Shown piece by piece: positions 54,523 to 64,000 of a stretch of DNA of 64,000 nucleotides (within the stretch, counting starts at the first letter, position 1; every line of letters starts with the position of its first letter). Position numbers and translations under genes: made by a program. The stretch lies in assembly GCA_036435485.1 (NCBI GenBank), contig CM071598.1, positions 139,356,148-139,420,147 on the forward strand, given 5' to 3'. A model generated the notes under the pieces. It was not told the origin of the DNA and did not search any database. It worked only from the letters and a program-made list of their open reading frames with translations. Origin of the DNA: Saposhnikovia divaricata. Taxonomy: Eukaryota; Streptophyta; Magnoliopsida; Apiales; Apiaceae.

Positions 54523-56179
54523 TGTTATAGGGAGAAATTGGTATAACAGTAATTGTGGAGGTTGCTGGAATCACGGAGCAAAATACGTATATTTTGCTAA
54601 GAACACGAAGAACAAGGAATGGAGATTGGTGATTTTTGTGGCTGATCTTGTTTGTTGATTCGTTGAATGTTAGAGAAAATTGCTTATTCTCTCTTGCGGC
54701 CAACTGTCAATCAATCTTAACAAGGTGCCTACGTACCCTATTTATAGGGATCAAACCATACGTAGTTCTTGGAGAAGAAGTTACCCAGACGGGCTAGGGT
54801 TTTTGTGGGCTCGTCTTGGTCCAGATCCACTCACTTTTGGGCTGATGCTAATAGTCCAATAATTTTGCTCATGACCTATGGCCCAATAAAGGTTACCTAT
54901 GGCTAACATGATGCTAGAATCACGAGGCCTCACTGGCGAGGCTAATGGAGAAGCTTACGAGGGCCTCACATGTGACCTCACTGGGCTTAGTCATGCGAGG
55001 TGGTCCCAAGTATGGAGATAATTATACTCATGTGACCATACTGGGCTTAACTATGATTCTTCATATCTACTCATGCGACCTCACTGCGCTTAGCTATGAG
55101 CCTTCGTATCTACTCATGCGACCTTGCTGGGCATAGCTATGAGCCTTCATAATAAGAATATTCTAGGCCTCGCTGGACCTTGCAATGAGATGTGGTACGA
55201 TCCTGTACTAGGGACTTGTTAGTGAACTCGACCCGCAGCTTAGGGTCGGTGGTTCTCATATTGTACTAAATAGTATACCGGACAGACTCTTGGTGGTGGG
55301 CTTTGGTGATGCAATCTTCATCTTTAGATCCATTATAAGTTGTGGACCACTATTTCATCCCATTAGGCCTGCTTAGGGCTTATGCCAAGATTTGGGCACA
55401 ACAACTAACCACCGAGTCCATATTGCCATTGAAAATGCGATGTGGAATCAAAAACTGCTTTGTCAAAACTTCGATGCGAGGCCTGTGCTCGCTATAGATT
55501 GCTGTAGATGAAAGCATAGCTATCTCAAGTGCCTTGGGATCGCATCGCGACCCCTATGAATTTGAATGGTTTCGGACAGCTGTCGTGTTTCGAGATCTGC
55601 TCCCAGCCACTAAGATGATGACACATGTTGTGTGTCTTTCAATTAATGCGAAGCCAAGTATATGTAAGTAATGGTGACCTCAAAGGGTCCTTCCGAGCGC
55701 AATGTGATGCTGCAGGGACCTTGAGAGGCGACCCCATAGGGCCTTGCAGTTTTAAATTGTTATAATTATATCTTCTGTCCAGCTGATATATGAGCTCGGG
55801 CTCTCACCTATATCTTCAGGTCTTCTTAAAGTATGATGAGATGGCTCTCCTCTATTCCTTATTATTATGATGAGAGGCCTCCTCATAAGTTGAGAGGACT
55901 CCTTGCAGTCTCAAATGTTGTGAGGCCTCCTTGCAGCCTCATATGTTGCAAGGCCTCCTTGCAGCCTCATATGTTGCGATGCCTCCTTGCAGCCTCATAT
56001 GTTACGAGGCCTCCTTGTAGCCTCATATGTTGAGAGAACTCCTCCTCATAGCAGTATATGGTCCTGGTCAACATATCGGTATGAGATCTATACTAGATTT
56101 TTGGATCCATTAGCCCAATATTATTATCAATTCTCGTAATGGGTCTGTTTAGAGCTCATATCAATTTTCGAGCATAACA
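54523..56179 (-). repeat. 5' LTR of the second Tat-like element
   Basis: 1657 bp, the partner of 48773-50404, with many point differences and an extra segment near 55727-55752. Confidence 0.93.
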
Positions 56180-56184
56180 TTTTA

Positions 56185-57334
56185 AAATTTTGATTTGTAG
56201 TAAATTTGTTTGTCAGCCTAATATCAAGATATCTATTACATCATTCAAAATATTTAATAGTTTTTAAAAAAGTAGTTATACGTAAAGTAAAAGAAAATCC
56301 CATAAAAGATATCAACATGAAATGAACTAAGAGTCCTAAGAATGATTATGATATGGTTCTAAGATAGAAAAAATTGGATATTAATATGGATCCCATAATA
56401 TATCAATCAAGTTTAATTAGAATCAATTATTAAATGTAAAACATGAAGATGAAATTTGCAAGAAAGCAGTGTTTACAACTGTTTTTATAACTGTTTTTAT
56501 AAAAAGATGCAACTAACTAATTTATATAATATAGAATTTATTTATTTTTTTTTATTTTTTTTACATTATAAAATGATTCATATACTTTAAGAAAATTTAT
56601 AAAAATGTTATAATGCCGAAAGCGCTGCTTAATGAACTAGTAAAGAAAAATATGTTATCTTCTAATTGTGTTGATGTTCTTGATATTTGAGGATATTTTT
56701 TTGTAAATGTTAATATGTTGGATCAGGATAAAATACAAATAAGCAAATATGTTTTTTTGAAAATAAAAAATAAGTAATTATGTTATATCCTTATATATAA
56801 TAAGCGTAACAGAAATCTTATTCATAATTTTTTTCACTGTACCTTCAAAATAATCTCAATTGTCGAATCTAATATTTTTAAAAATAGATGATCAAGATTA
56901 TATCATATTAAAAAGGAAATAATAATTTAAAAAGGATATAATTAGAAAATATTGCATTAGAAGTGATTTTTAAAAAAAAATTATAATCTAAAAAGGATAT
57001 AATTAAAAAAGGTTGTATTAGAATTGAATTTTAGAAAGTAAATTATAATCAGAAAAGGATATAATTAAAAAAGATTATATTAGAACTGAATTTAATTTAT
57101 TTTTTTATTTGTATTAAAAAAATCATATTTACTAATTGAAAATCCACGCGAAGCTCATAAAATTATCTTTAATTTAGTGATGATTTAATTATTATTATTC
57201 AAATGGTAACACTCAGAATCTCAAGAGAAAATATAATTACTAATTTTTACATTAATCATATTCAATATAGAAGTCTTACATTGATAATGTTATTCATTGT
57301 AAAAAACATAATTATATCCTATCTTATTATATAA
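56185..57334. other. AT-rich DNA with a roughly 60-bp tandem repeat
   Basis: No gene. About three copies of AAAAGGATATAATTAAAAAAG plus ATTATATTAGAA lie at about 56918-57100. Confidence 0.55.
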
Positions 57335-57683
57335 CTAGTCGACTAAGCCGCTTTTCGCGGCGGCCTTATAATTTTTTTTAAAATTTAAATAAAGTTCATT
57401 TAAGAAAAAAATGACAAAAATATTTTTATAATATCAATATAAAATGGTTAACACAATATTGTATAAATTAAATATACATATATAATAAGATAAATTATTC
57501 ATATATTTTTCTATACTGATTTTGTCTTACGATTTTTTTAGGTCGACACCCGTTGTATATATTATAAAAATACTAAGCGTACACAATAATACAAATTTAA
57601 ATACTAAAATACTCTTTGACTTTGATTTACCGATTTTGCCTCACAATTCTTTTTTAAAATTTTATATATATATAAAATATCAA

Positions 57684-58481
57684 GAGAAAATGACCTAAAT
57701 GCCTCAAAACCAGCCTCCCATGTACCAAAATACCCGTTTCTGGAAACTTGGCCCTATCTACCCACGGAATACGCTGTCTGAAGCAGCGTATCCCATGCAC
57801 TGTAGCAACTTGCAAGAACTCTCTGTCTCTTCTCTCTCATCGTTCTCTCCGCCTTCTCTCCCAATCTCTCCGCCACTCTCCGTCACGTCCGGCCACCTCC
57901 ACCGCTTCTGATTATATCAAACCAATCACCACTGCTGCCTCTTCGATTTGCCCAACAGAGTTTATGGAAGCTGGCCCCGCAGGGGCTTGTACGAATCTGG
58001 CGAAAAAACGAGGGAGGGAGGTTGGCTTCGATTTGGGGGTTTGAAATCCGACGAATGAAATGATTTGAAATGGGTATAGCTGTCTAGATCGTCGAAACAC
58101 GATTCGATTGGTTTATAGGACATACACGGACGATAACGAAATCATATGAACGGAGCTCCGCGAGTTTTGATCGGAAATCGCCCAGAAAATCACCAGAGCG
58201 AGCTTTGGAGAAGATGACTGATACGCATCTGACAAATGCGTATCTGCAGATACGCATTTGGAAACAGCGCATCCCAAGCTACAGTGAATGCCTCCTGTTT
58301 GCGTATGTGCGTGTTACTCTTTACTCAGTAGCGTGTTTACAAGACACTCCACCACCAGTAGCGTGTCTCCTTGACGCTCCACTACCAGTAGCGTGTCCCG
58401 TGGGTATTTAGGGCCGCCCGAATTGGCGGTAGGTATTTTGGTCATGGGTGTTTAATTTGTGGGTATTTTGGGTCTTCACCC
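57684..58481. mobile_element. Mutator-type non-autonomous element, 798 bp, possible Pack-MULE
   Basis: A perfect 9-bp duplication AAATATCAA flanks it (57675-57683 and 58482-58490). The ends are imperfect inverted repeats (GAGAAAATGACCTAAATGCC against GGGTGAAGACCCAAAATACC). The interior is far more GC-rich than its surroundings, with a CT-rich leader-like stretch (57810-57900) and no long frame. It may carry captured gene-promoter DNA. It also holds a 28-bp palindrome and a repeated CAGTAGCGTGT motif. Confidence 0.78.
58233..58260. repeat. 28-bp perfect palindrome
   Basis: The half-site CAAATGCGTATCTG is followed directly by its exact reverse complement CAGATACGCATTTG. A third arm GATACGCAT lies just before it (58220-58228) and can pair with the left half instead. 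Confidence 0.95.
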
Positions 58482-58740
58482 AAATATCAATATAAATTGA
58501 TGAACACAATATTGTATAAATTAAATATACATAGATAATAAGATAAAATATTCATATATTTTTCTATACCGATTTTGTCTCACAATTTTTTAGGCCGACA
58601 CCCGTTTGTATATATTATAAAAATACTTAGCATACACAATAATAAAAATTTAAATACTAAAATGCTCTTTGACTTTGATTTATCGATTTTGCCTCACAAT
58701 TTTTAGGCCGACGCCCGTTTTATATATTTTAGAAATACTA

Positions 58741-59571
58741 AGTATATACAATATAAATCCAGTAAATATGATTACAAACATGGTGATAAAATTTAATTAT
58801 TAGAAGTAATTCTTAACCGATGAATATTATTTGCAGAAGATTATGCCTATAATTTAGAAATAGATTATATTCACTATGCCTATAATTTAGGAATAGATTA
58901 TATTCACTCATTGATTGTAAATATCTTTTATATCGTTTCCTAATGCCTGGTTGTATCATCCCTATTTATAGGGTATTGTAAATCAATAGAGATCATCAAG
59001 AATTGAGGCAACAGACCTCTTTTAGTAATGATTGTATATATATAAGAATATAAGATTTCTTTTCTATTTCGAATACATACTATAAGAATATAATATTTTT
59101 TTTCTATTTCGAATATATTATTTTTTTTCTTCCCAACAAATTCGAAAACCTTTTCAATTTCGAATATGTAATTTGAATTCTTCTTCCCTACAAATTCGAG
59201 AACCTTTTCTATTTCAAATATGTTTATGTTAACGTTTATATTAATGTTAAAAGAGGAAGTTTTGATTTCTTTTCTAAAAAATAGGATTTAAAGAAGGAAA
59301 TTTTAGTTTTACATATTTAAAATAGAGGAGCTCTAGAAAAATAGATAAATATGAATCGAGCGATTCTAGAGCTCTACCAAACTCTTGGGGAATTTCCTTT
59401 ATATATATAATAGATAGATAGATAGATAAGAGTAAAAAAGATATTAAGAGAGTACCACCATAGGTCCAGGGATCGATTCAAAACAACCACATAGTATTTA
59501 ATGTATTTTTTAATAATGATAAATTTGTAGTGGTATTGTACTGTTTAGTCTTATATTTTCCGAAATAATCA
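58741..59571. other. AT-rich DNA
   Basis: Nothing gene-like. A tandem copy of about 34 bp (TAGAAATAGATTATATTCAC / TAGGAATAGATTATATTCAC) is at about 58853-58915. Confidence 0.5.
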
Positions 59572-59579
59572 TGCGCTCC

Positions 59580-59900
59580 TAGGGATGGCAACGGGTTGGA
59601 TCGGGTTGGATATCTGTGATATCCATATCCAAACCCGATCCAAATCCAATTGGATTTGGAAATTCAAAATCCAAACCCGATCCATCGGGTTTGGAACGGG
59701 TTGGGGTTTATCCAAACCCGAATTTTTGAATTCTTGTAATTAAGTAGTAATATTTTTTTAAGTTAAATTTCATAAAAATTAAAATTACAATTAAATATTC
59801 AGATTCCAAATCCAGTATTAGGTAGGACTTTAGGTAACTTAATTGAGTAAATGGGCTGGGCCTAAGAAATGGGTATTTATTTATAAGGAATAAGGAATAA

Positions 59901-59970
<70 letters not shown>

Positions 59971-60170
59971 GGTATTTTTCGGGTTTCGGGTTTGGATCGG
60001 ATTTTGGATTTCGGGTTTGGATCGGGTTGGATTTGGCTAATATCCAAATCCAAACTCTATCGGGTTTAAAAATCAAATCCAAATCCAAATCCAAAAAATC
60101 GGGTTCGGTAAGATCCAATCGGGTCGAATTGGATCGGGTATCCGTCAGATCGGTTTTTTTGCCATCCCTA
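59580..60170. mobile_element. hAT-type MITE, 591 bp
   Basis: Inverted ends TAGGGATGGCAA...TTGCCATCCCTA are flanked by a perfect 8-bp duplication TGCGCTCC (59572-59579 and 60171-60178). The 8-bp length and end sequence fit hAT elements. The body is built of GGGTTTGGATCGGG-like blocks in both orientations, with an AT microsatellite in the middle. No coding capacity. Confidence 0.9.
59907..59968. repeat. (AT)n microsatellite
   Basis: About 31 AT units at the centre of the hAT-type MITE, near the axis between its inverted halves. Confidence 0.95.
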
Positions 60171-60269
60171 TGCGCTCCTATCCTATTTTCAACCGACCTT
60201 CACTCCGATTGAAATTGCAACATATAATTCAAATAGGTAAAATGCGATTAAAATATAAAAAGATGCGAT

Positions 60270-60506
60270 TGTTATGTATTTATTGTCTGACTCTTAGAAT
60301 TTCATAGATGAATCTTAACCTTTCATATATCCCTCTTTAATATAGCCAACCTTTGGCTTTACATTACCCTTGTAACATGCATTTACATGGCCTATATAAA
60401 GGCTTGCTTGTACTTTGATTTGATACAACAAATAATGAAATGATCTCCCCCTTCTCTATTATTTAGTTCTCTCAAATCTTATCTCTATATTATATAATAT
60501 ATAACA
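60270..60506 (+). repeat. Copia 5' LTR (short, about 237 bp)
   Basis: Taken from TGTTATGTATTT to ATATAACA before the primer site. A CTATATAAAGG TATA-like box is at about 60392-60402. The partner LTR is not in view, so the left end is a guess from the TG motif. Confidence 0.55.
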
Positions 60507-60508
60507 CG

Positions 60509-60520
60509 TTATCAGCACGA
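60509..60520 (+). other. Copia primer binding site
   Basis: TTATCAGCACGA, a form seen next to LTRs in a group of plant copia elements. Confidence 0.6.
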
Positions 60521-61039
60521 TTGCGGGAACATAATCTGGGAAGTACTGCAAGAAATCGTGGAGCTATCCAGAAGGTACGTATAATCTTATTTATTAAAAT
60601 TAATCTATAATATGAGTATTACAAAAGATTTTGATGTTATTTACACGGTTGATTGAATGCAATCTACTGTGTCTTTATAATCAGTCTCCATTTACATGGT
60701 AAATTGAATTCAACCTTATATACTGATTGTTTGTTATTATGTCTCTTAGTTTATATAGCAAATAAACTGCATGCAATGTGTTTATATTTGCTTACCTTGA
60801 AGCTCCTTGAGATCTCTATCTAATTAAAAATAGACAAATCTTAGCTTATAGCAAAATAGATTAATTTCATATGCGTGCAAAATTTAATATGCCTAATTGT
60901 TTAATTATGCATGATTTTCTTGATGGAATACTGTTATCAAATTATATGTGTCCATGTCAATATAATGTTTTTGGTAACACATGTTGTATTTATGCTTATT
61001 TTATAAATTGACATTGTTTGGAATTATATTTTAGTGACA
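60521..61039 (+). other. 5' leader of the copia element
   Basis: AT-rich sequence without a gene between primer site and gag. Confidence 0.5.
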
Positions 61040-62137
61040 ATGTCGAATCTTACAAAGCTCGAGTTCAATGCACTTGATGTCACCGGCAAAAATTATTTGA
61101 CATGGATTATTGATGCCGAAATCCATCTTAATGCCATGGGTCTTGGTGACACCAGAAAAGAGGGAAATAAAACCTCCGGGCAAGATAAAGCAAAGGCTAT
61201 GATATTTCTCCGCCATCACCTTGATGAAGGATTGAAAACGGAGTATTTAACTATTAAAGATCCATAAATTCTTTGGAAGGATCTCAAAGAAAGATATGAC
61301 CACCAAAAAATGGTGATACTCCCAAAAGCTCGCTATGATTGGCTACACTTGCGATTGCAAGAGTATAAAAGTGTGAGCGAGTATAACTCTGCCATGTTTA
61401 AAATTACATCTCAATTGAAATTATGTGGCGAGAGTATCACCGATAAAGATATGTTGGAAAAAACATATTCCACTTTCCATGCCAATAATATGCTCTTGCA
61501 ACAACAATATCGTGAACGTGGATTCACAAAATATTCTGAGCTGATTTCTGTCTTGCTTCTTGTTGAACAAAATAATGAACTTTTGCTGAAAAATCATCAA
61601 GCACGTCCAACTGGCTCAACACCATTCCCTGAAGTGAATGCGGTGACTAACAATGAATATGGAGATAATAAGCCATTTAAACGTGGGCGTGGTCGTGGAT
61701 ATGGACGTGGACGTGGACGTGCCCGTGGTCATAATTTTGGGCATGGTCGAGGACATAATCATCAAAATTTCACCAACTTTAAAAGGAAGCCTCACCACCA
61801 GAAGTGGACAAAAAAGGAAGAGAAACCCGAGGGAAGTACAATGGTGAAAAGGGTTAAAAGTGTTTGTAGTCGTTGTGGAATGAAAGGTCATTGGAGACGT
61901 ACATGTCGTACCTCCAAGCACTTTGCTGACCTTTATCAAGCCTCTTTGAAAAATGTTGAAACTAATTTTGTTGAACAAAATGATCCATTGGGAATTGTTC
62001 ATCTTGAAGCACACCTTAGTGGTGCAGATCCAGTTGATCCTTCGGGACTCACTCACATGGAAGTTGGTGATTTCTTTGAAGATGGGAATGATGAGATGGC
62101 CAAATCTGGTGGTGGCAATAATTATACCATATATTAA
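61040..62137 (+). pseudogene. Copia gag with one stop
   Basis: The frame starts at ATG 61040 (MSNLTKLEFNALDVTGKNY) and is interrupted by TAA at 61265-61267, then continues in the same frame to 62137. It holds the copia gag helices, an arginine/glycine-rich RGRGRGYGRGRGRARGH segment (61680-61760) and the CCHC knuckle CSRCGMKGHWRRTC. Gag ends in a natural TAA well before the next frame, so gag and pol are separated here. Confidence 0.82.
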
Positions 62138-62296
62138 AACTTTGCTTTTGCTTATTGAATATTTCATATTTCTGTTCGAACTCTATAATGATTAATGACT
62201 TTGCTTTATGCATTCTATATAATTATCTTTTAGCATGAATGAGTTGTCTTGGATATTATTCTAATCTTCATTCATATATTTGTTTTGTGAAGAATT

Positions 62297-63297
62297 ATGG
62301 CTATTAATATCTCATTATGTGCTATGAAAGATGAAGAATTGTTTTGTTTGGCGGATAGTGCAACAACACATACAATTTTGAAAAATAAAGAATATTTTTC
62401 ACATCTCATATTAGCTAAAGCTAATGTACATACAATATCGGGTGCATCAGATATTATTGAAGGCTCCGGAAGAGCAAGTATAGTGTTACCTAATGGTACA
62501 CATTTATTTATTGAAAATGCCATGTTCTCCACCCGATCAAAAAGAAACCTTTTGAGTTTCAAAGATATACGCCATAATGGCTATCATATTGAGACAACAA
62601 ATGAGAATGACGATGAATATCTCTGTATCACGTCTATAGTCTCTGGGAGGAAACAAATAATAGAAAAACTCCCATCATATAAATCTGGATTATATTATAC
62701 CTTTATTAATCCAGTAGAGACACACATGATAATGAGTCAAAAATTAGCAAACCCGAAAGATTTTCTTATGTGTCATGATCGCTTAGGTCATCCGGGTTCA
62801 ACAATGATGCGAAGAATTATTGAAAATTTACATGGACATCCTTTAAAGAATAAGATTGTTCTATTGTCCAAAGATTTTTCTTGTGTTGCTTGCTTTCAAG
62901 GAAAACTATTAACAAGACCATCGCATGTTAAAGTTGCGATTGAGTGTCCATCCTTTTTGGAACGAATTCAAGGAGATATATGTGGACCTATTACACCATC
63001 AAGTGGACCATTTCAGTACTTTATGGTACTAATAGATGCATCGACACGTTGGTCGCATGTTAGTTTATTGTCCACTCGTAATGTTTCATTCGCAAGACTC
63101 CTTGCCCAAATAATTCGATTAAGGACACAATTCCCAGATCATGCAATCAAGAAAATCCGATTGGATAATGCAGGAGAATTTACTTCTCAGTCTTTTAATG
63201 ATTATTGCATGTCAATTGGGATTGATGTGGAACATCCGGTTCCGCACACGCATACCCAAAATGGTTTAGCAGAATATTTATTAAGAGGCTACAATTG
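62297..63297 (+). pseudogene. Copia protease and integrase, frameshifted at the end
   Basis: Protease carries LADSATTHTI near residue 19. Integrase has an HHCC finger (CHDRLGH...CVACFQGK). Its DDE core has D in QGDICGP, D in RLDNAGEF and E in NGLAE. Just after that E the frame is lost near 63275 by a single-base loss, and the product ends at a TGA 63296-63298 after a few wrong residues. The start Met is only the first in the frame. Confidence 0.82.
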
Positions 63298-64000
63298 ATT
63301 GCTAGACCCTTGCTTATGAAAACAAAATTACCAAATACTGCTTGCGGACATGCAATATTACATGCTGCATCACTTGTTCATTTAAGACCGACTGCTTATC
63401 ATAAATATTCCCCAATGTAGCTTATAAATGGTCAAGAACCAAATATTTCTCACTTAAGAGTTTTTGGGTGTGCAGTTTATGTTCCGATATCTCCTCCCCA
63501 ACGAACAAAAATGGGACCCCAAAGAAGATTAGGGGTATACGTTGGGTTTGACTCTCCCTCAATTATAAAATATTTGGAGCCCATGACTAGTGATTTATTT
63601 AAGGCAAGATTTGCCGACTGTCAGTTTGATGAGACAGTTTTTCCTGCATTAGGGGGAGATAAGTCAAAATTTGAAAAAGAAAGACAAGAAATTTTATGGA
63701 ATGCAGCATCTCTGTCTCATTATGATCCTCGCACAAATCAATGTGAACTTGAAGTTCAAAAGATTATCCACCTACAAGAGGTTGCAAATAAATTGCCTGA
63801 TACATTTACTGATGTCAAGACAGTGACGAAGTCACATATACCGGTTGTCAACGTTCCTTGTAAAATAAAACTTCCCGATGAAGAAAATAAAAACATGCTA
63901 GCAAATGAGTCTAAAGCACGCCAGAAGCGTGGTAGACCTATTGGATCCAAAGATAAAAATCCTAGAAAATCAAGGAAACTTGATAAACAAGCTGGTACAT
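63278..64000 (+). pseudogene. Copia integrase C-part and pol linker, partial
   Basis: The shifted frame continues pol: RLQLIARPLLMKTKLP, a TAG at 63418-63420 where glutamine is expected, then ISHLRVFGCAVYVPI and VGFDSPSIIKYLEP. These are usual for copia between integrase and RT. It ends in a basic segment before RT, which is off the window. Confidence 0.75.

Larger units (their letters stand above)
48773..56179 (-). mobile_element. Degenerate Tat-like Ty3/gypsy element, 7407 bp
   Basis: LTRs at 48773-50404 and 54523-56179 run from TGTTATAGGGAG to CGAGCATAACA on the plus strand. The element is flanked by a perfect 5-bp duplication TTTTA (48768-48772 and 56180-56184). The primer site is at 54501-54520 and the purine tract at 50405-50419. 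The 4.1-kb interior holds pieces of gag, RNase H, the second RNase H and integrase, separated by stops and deletions; RT is missing. The LTRs differ by point changes and a roughly 25-bp indel in their repeat arrays, so it is older than the neighbour. Confidence 0.92.
57430..58740. repeat. AT-rich tandem repeat of about 246 bp, split by an insertion
   Basis: The segment from 57430 recurs from 58483. After subtracting the inserted element and one duplication copy (807 bp), the step is about 246 bp. A GATTTTGCCTCACAATT and GCCGACACCCG sub-motif recurs inside each unit at about half the period. Confidence 0.7.
57335..59426 (-). mobile_element. Possible Helitron (minus), ends partly defined
   Basis: Read on the minus strand, the left edge ends in a hairpin (GCCGC, loop GAAAA, GCGGC, at 57361-57347), eight bases, then CTAG at 57335, with T beyond it. 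Such an end is the Helitron signature. A TC-starting AT-rich 5' end (TCTATCTATTATATATATAA) lies near 59414-59426, but the exact base is unclear because of a GATA repeat. The body has no coding sequence and contains a nested Mutator-type element. Confidence 0.4.
60270..64000 (+). mobile_element. Ty1/copia element, 5' part (runs off the right edge)
   Basis: A short LTR, a primer site with TTATCAGCACGA, gag, protease and integrase are in copia order on the plus strand. The RT-RNase H part and the 3' LTR lie beyond the window. A stop in gag, a frameshift in integrase and a further stop show it is not functional as it stands. Confidence 0.85.

Noticed and set aside
57699..58044. Possible small gene in the GC-rich Mutator-type element
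   Set aside because: Two overlapping frames of 70 and 98 codons have no recognisable domain; the CT-rich part looks like a leader, not coding sequence.
61616..62167. Minus-strand frame of 183 codons
   Set aside because: It lies opposite copia gag, which shows the CCHC knuckle in the other strand; the composition is that of an antisense shadow.

Overview
This window is nuclear DNA of a flowering plant, most likely a eudicot. It holds intron-containing genes with GT/AG splice sites, a nuclear gene for a chloroplast NDH-complex subunit, an R2R3-MYB gene, and many plant-type transposable elements in AT-rich DNA. I see no bacterial operons, CRISPR arrays, tRNA genes or rRNA genes. Only two ordinary host genes are well supported. 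They converge: ndhU (+, 10624-12136, five exons) and a TT2-like R2R3-MYB gene (-, 12643-13990, three exons).

Layout. 1-8511: the internal part and 3' LTR of an Athila-like Ty3/gypsy element (+), whose 5' LTR lies off the left edge. 8512-10292: an AT-rich array duplicated in tandem at about 837 bp, ending in a Helitron-like terminus. 10293-14050: the gene island. 14583-14947: a weak MITE candidate. 16191-20447: a complete Mutator-like element (MULE) with 138-bp terminal inverted repeats, a 9-bp target duplication and a three-exon transposase gene.

21129-38470: a four-part nest. A 180-bp Mutator-type MITE was hit by an Athila-like gypsy element (21202-38358, -). That element then received a copia solo LTR (22764-24320) and a full-length copia element (27199-35087, -). 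Most joints are confirmed by target-site duplications. 38470-40857: a short coding relic of unknown identity, split by a 479-bp Mutator-type MITE (39395-39873), then AT-rich DNA. 40858-48238 and 48773-56179: two Tat-like Ty3/gypsy elements (-), both missing large parts of pol and carrying several tandem-repeat arrays.

56180-60178: AT-rich repeats with a probable Helitron 3' end, a 798-bp Mutator-type element holding a 28-bp perfect palindrome (57684-58481), and a 591-bp hAT-type MITE (59580-60170). 60270-64000: the start of a copia element (+) that runs off the right edge.

How the parts work together. Most retroelement genes are broken. In the nested gypsy and copia elements the breaks are mostly C-to-T type nonsense changes, the expected scar of DNA methylation. 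Three of the four gypsy elements lack most or all of the RT-integrase section, so if they still moved they would have depended on enzymes from relatives. The MULE is the one element here that looks structurally complete. I found no clear new host system. The most unusual structures are the nested insertions, the deamination pattern, the repeat arrays inside the Tat elements, the leader hairpins of the copia element and the palindrome-bearing Mutator element.
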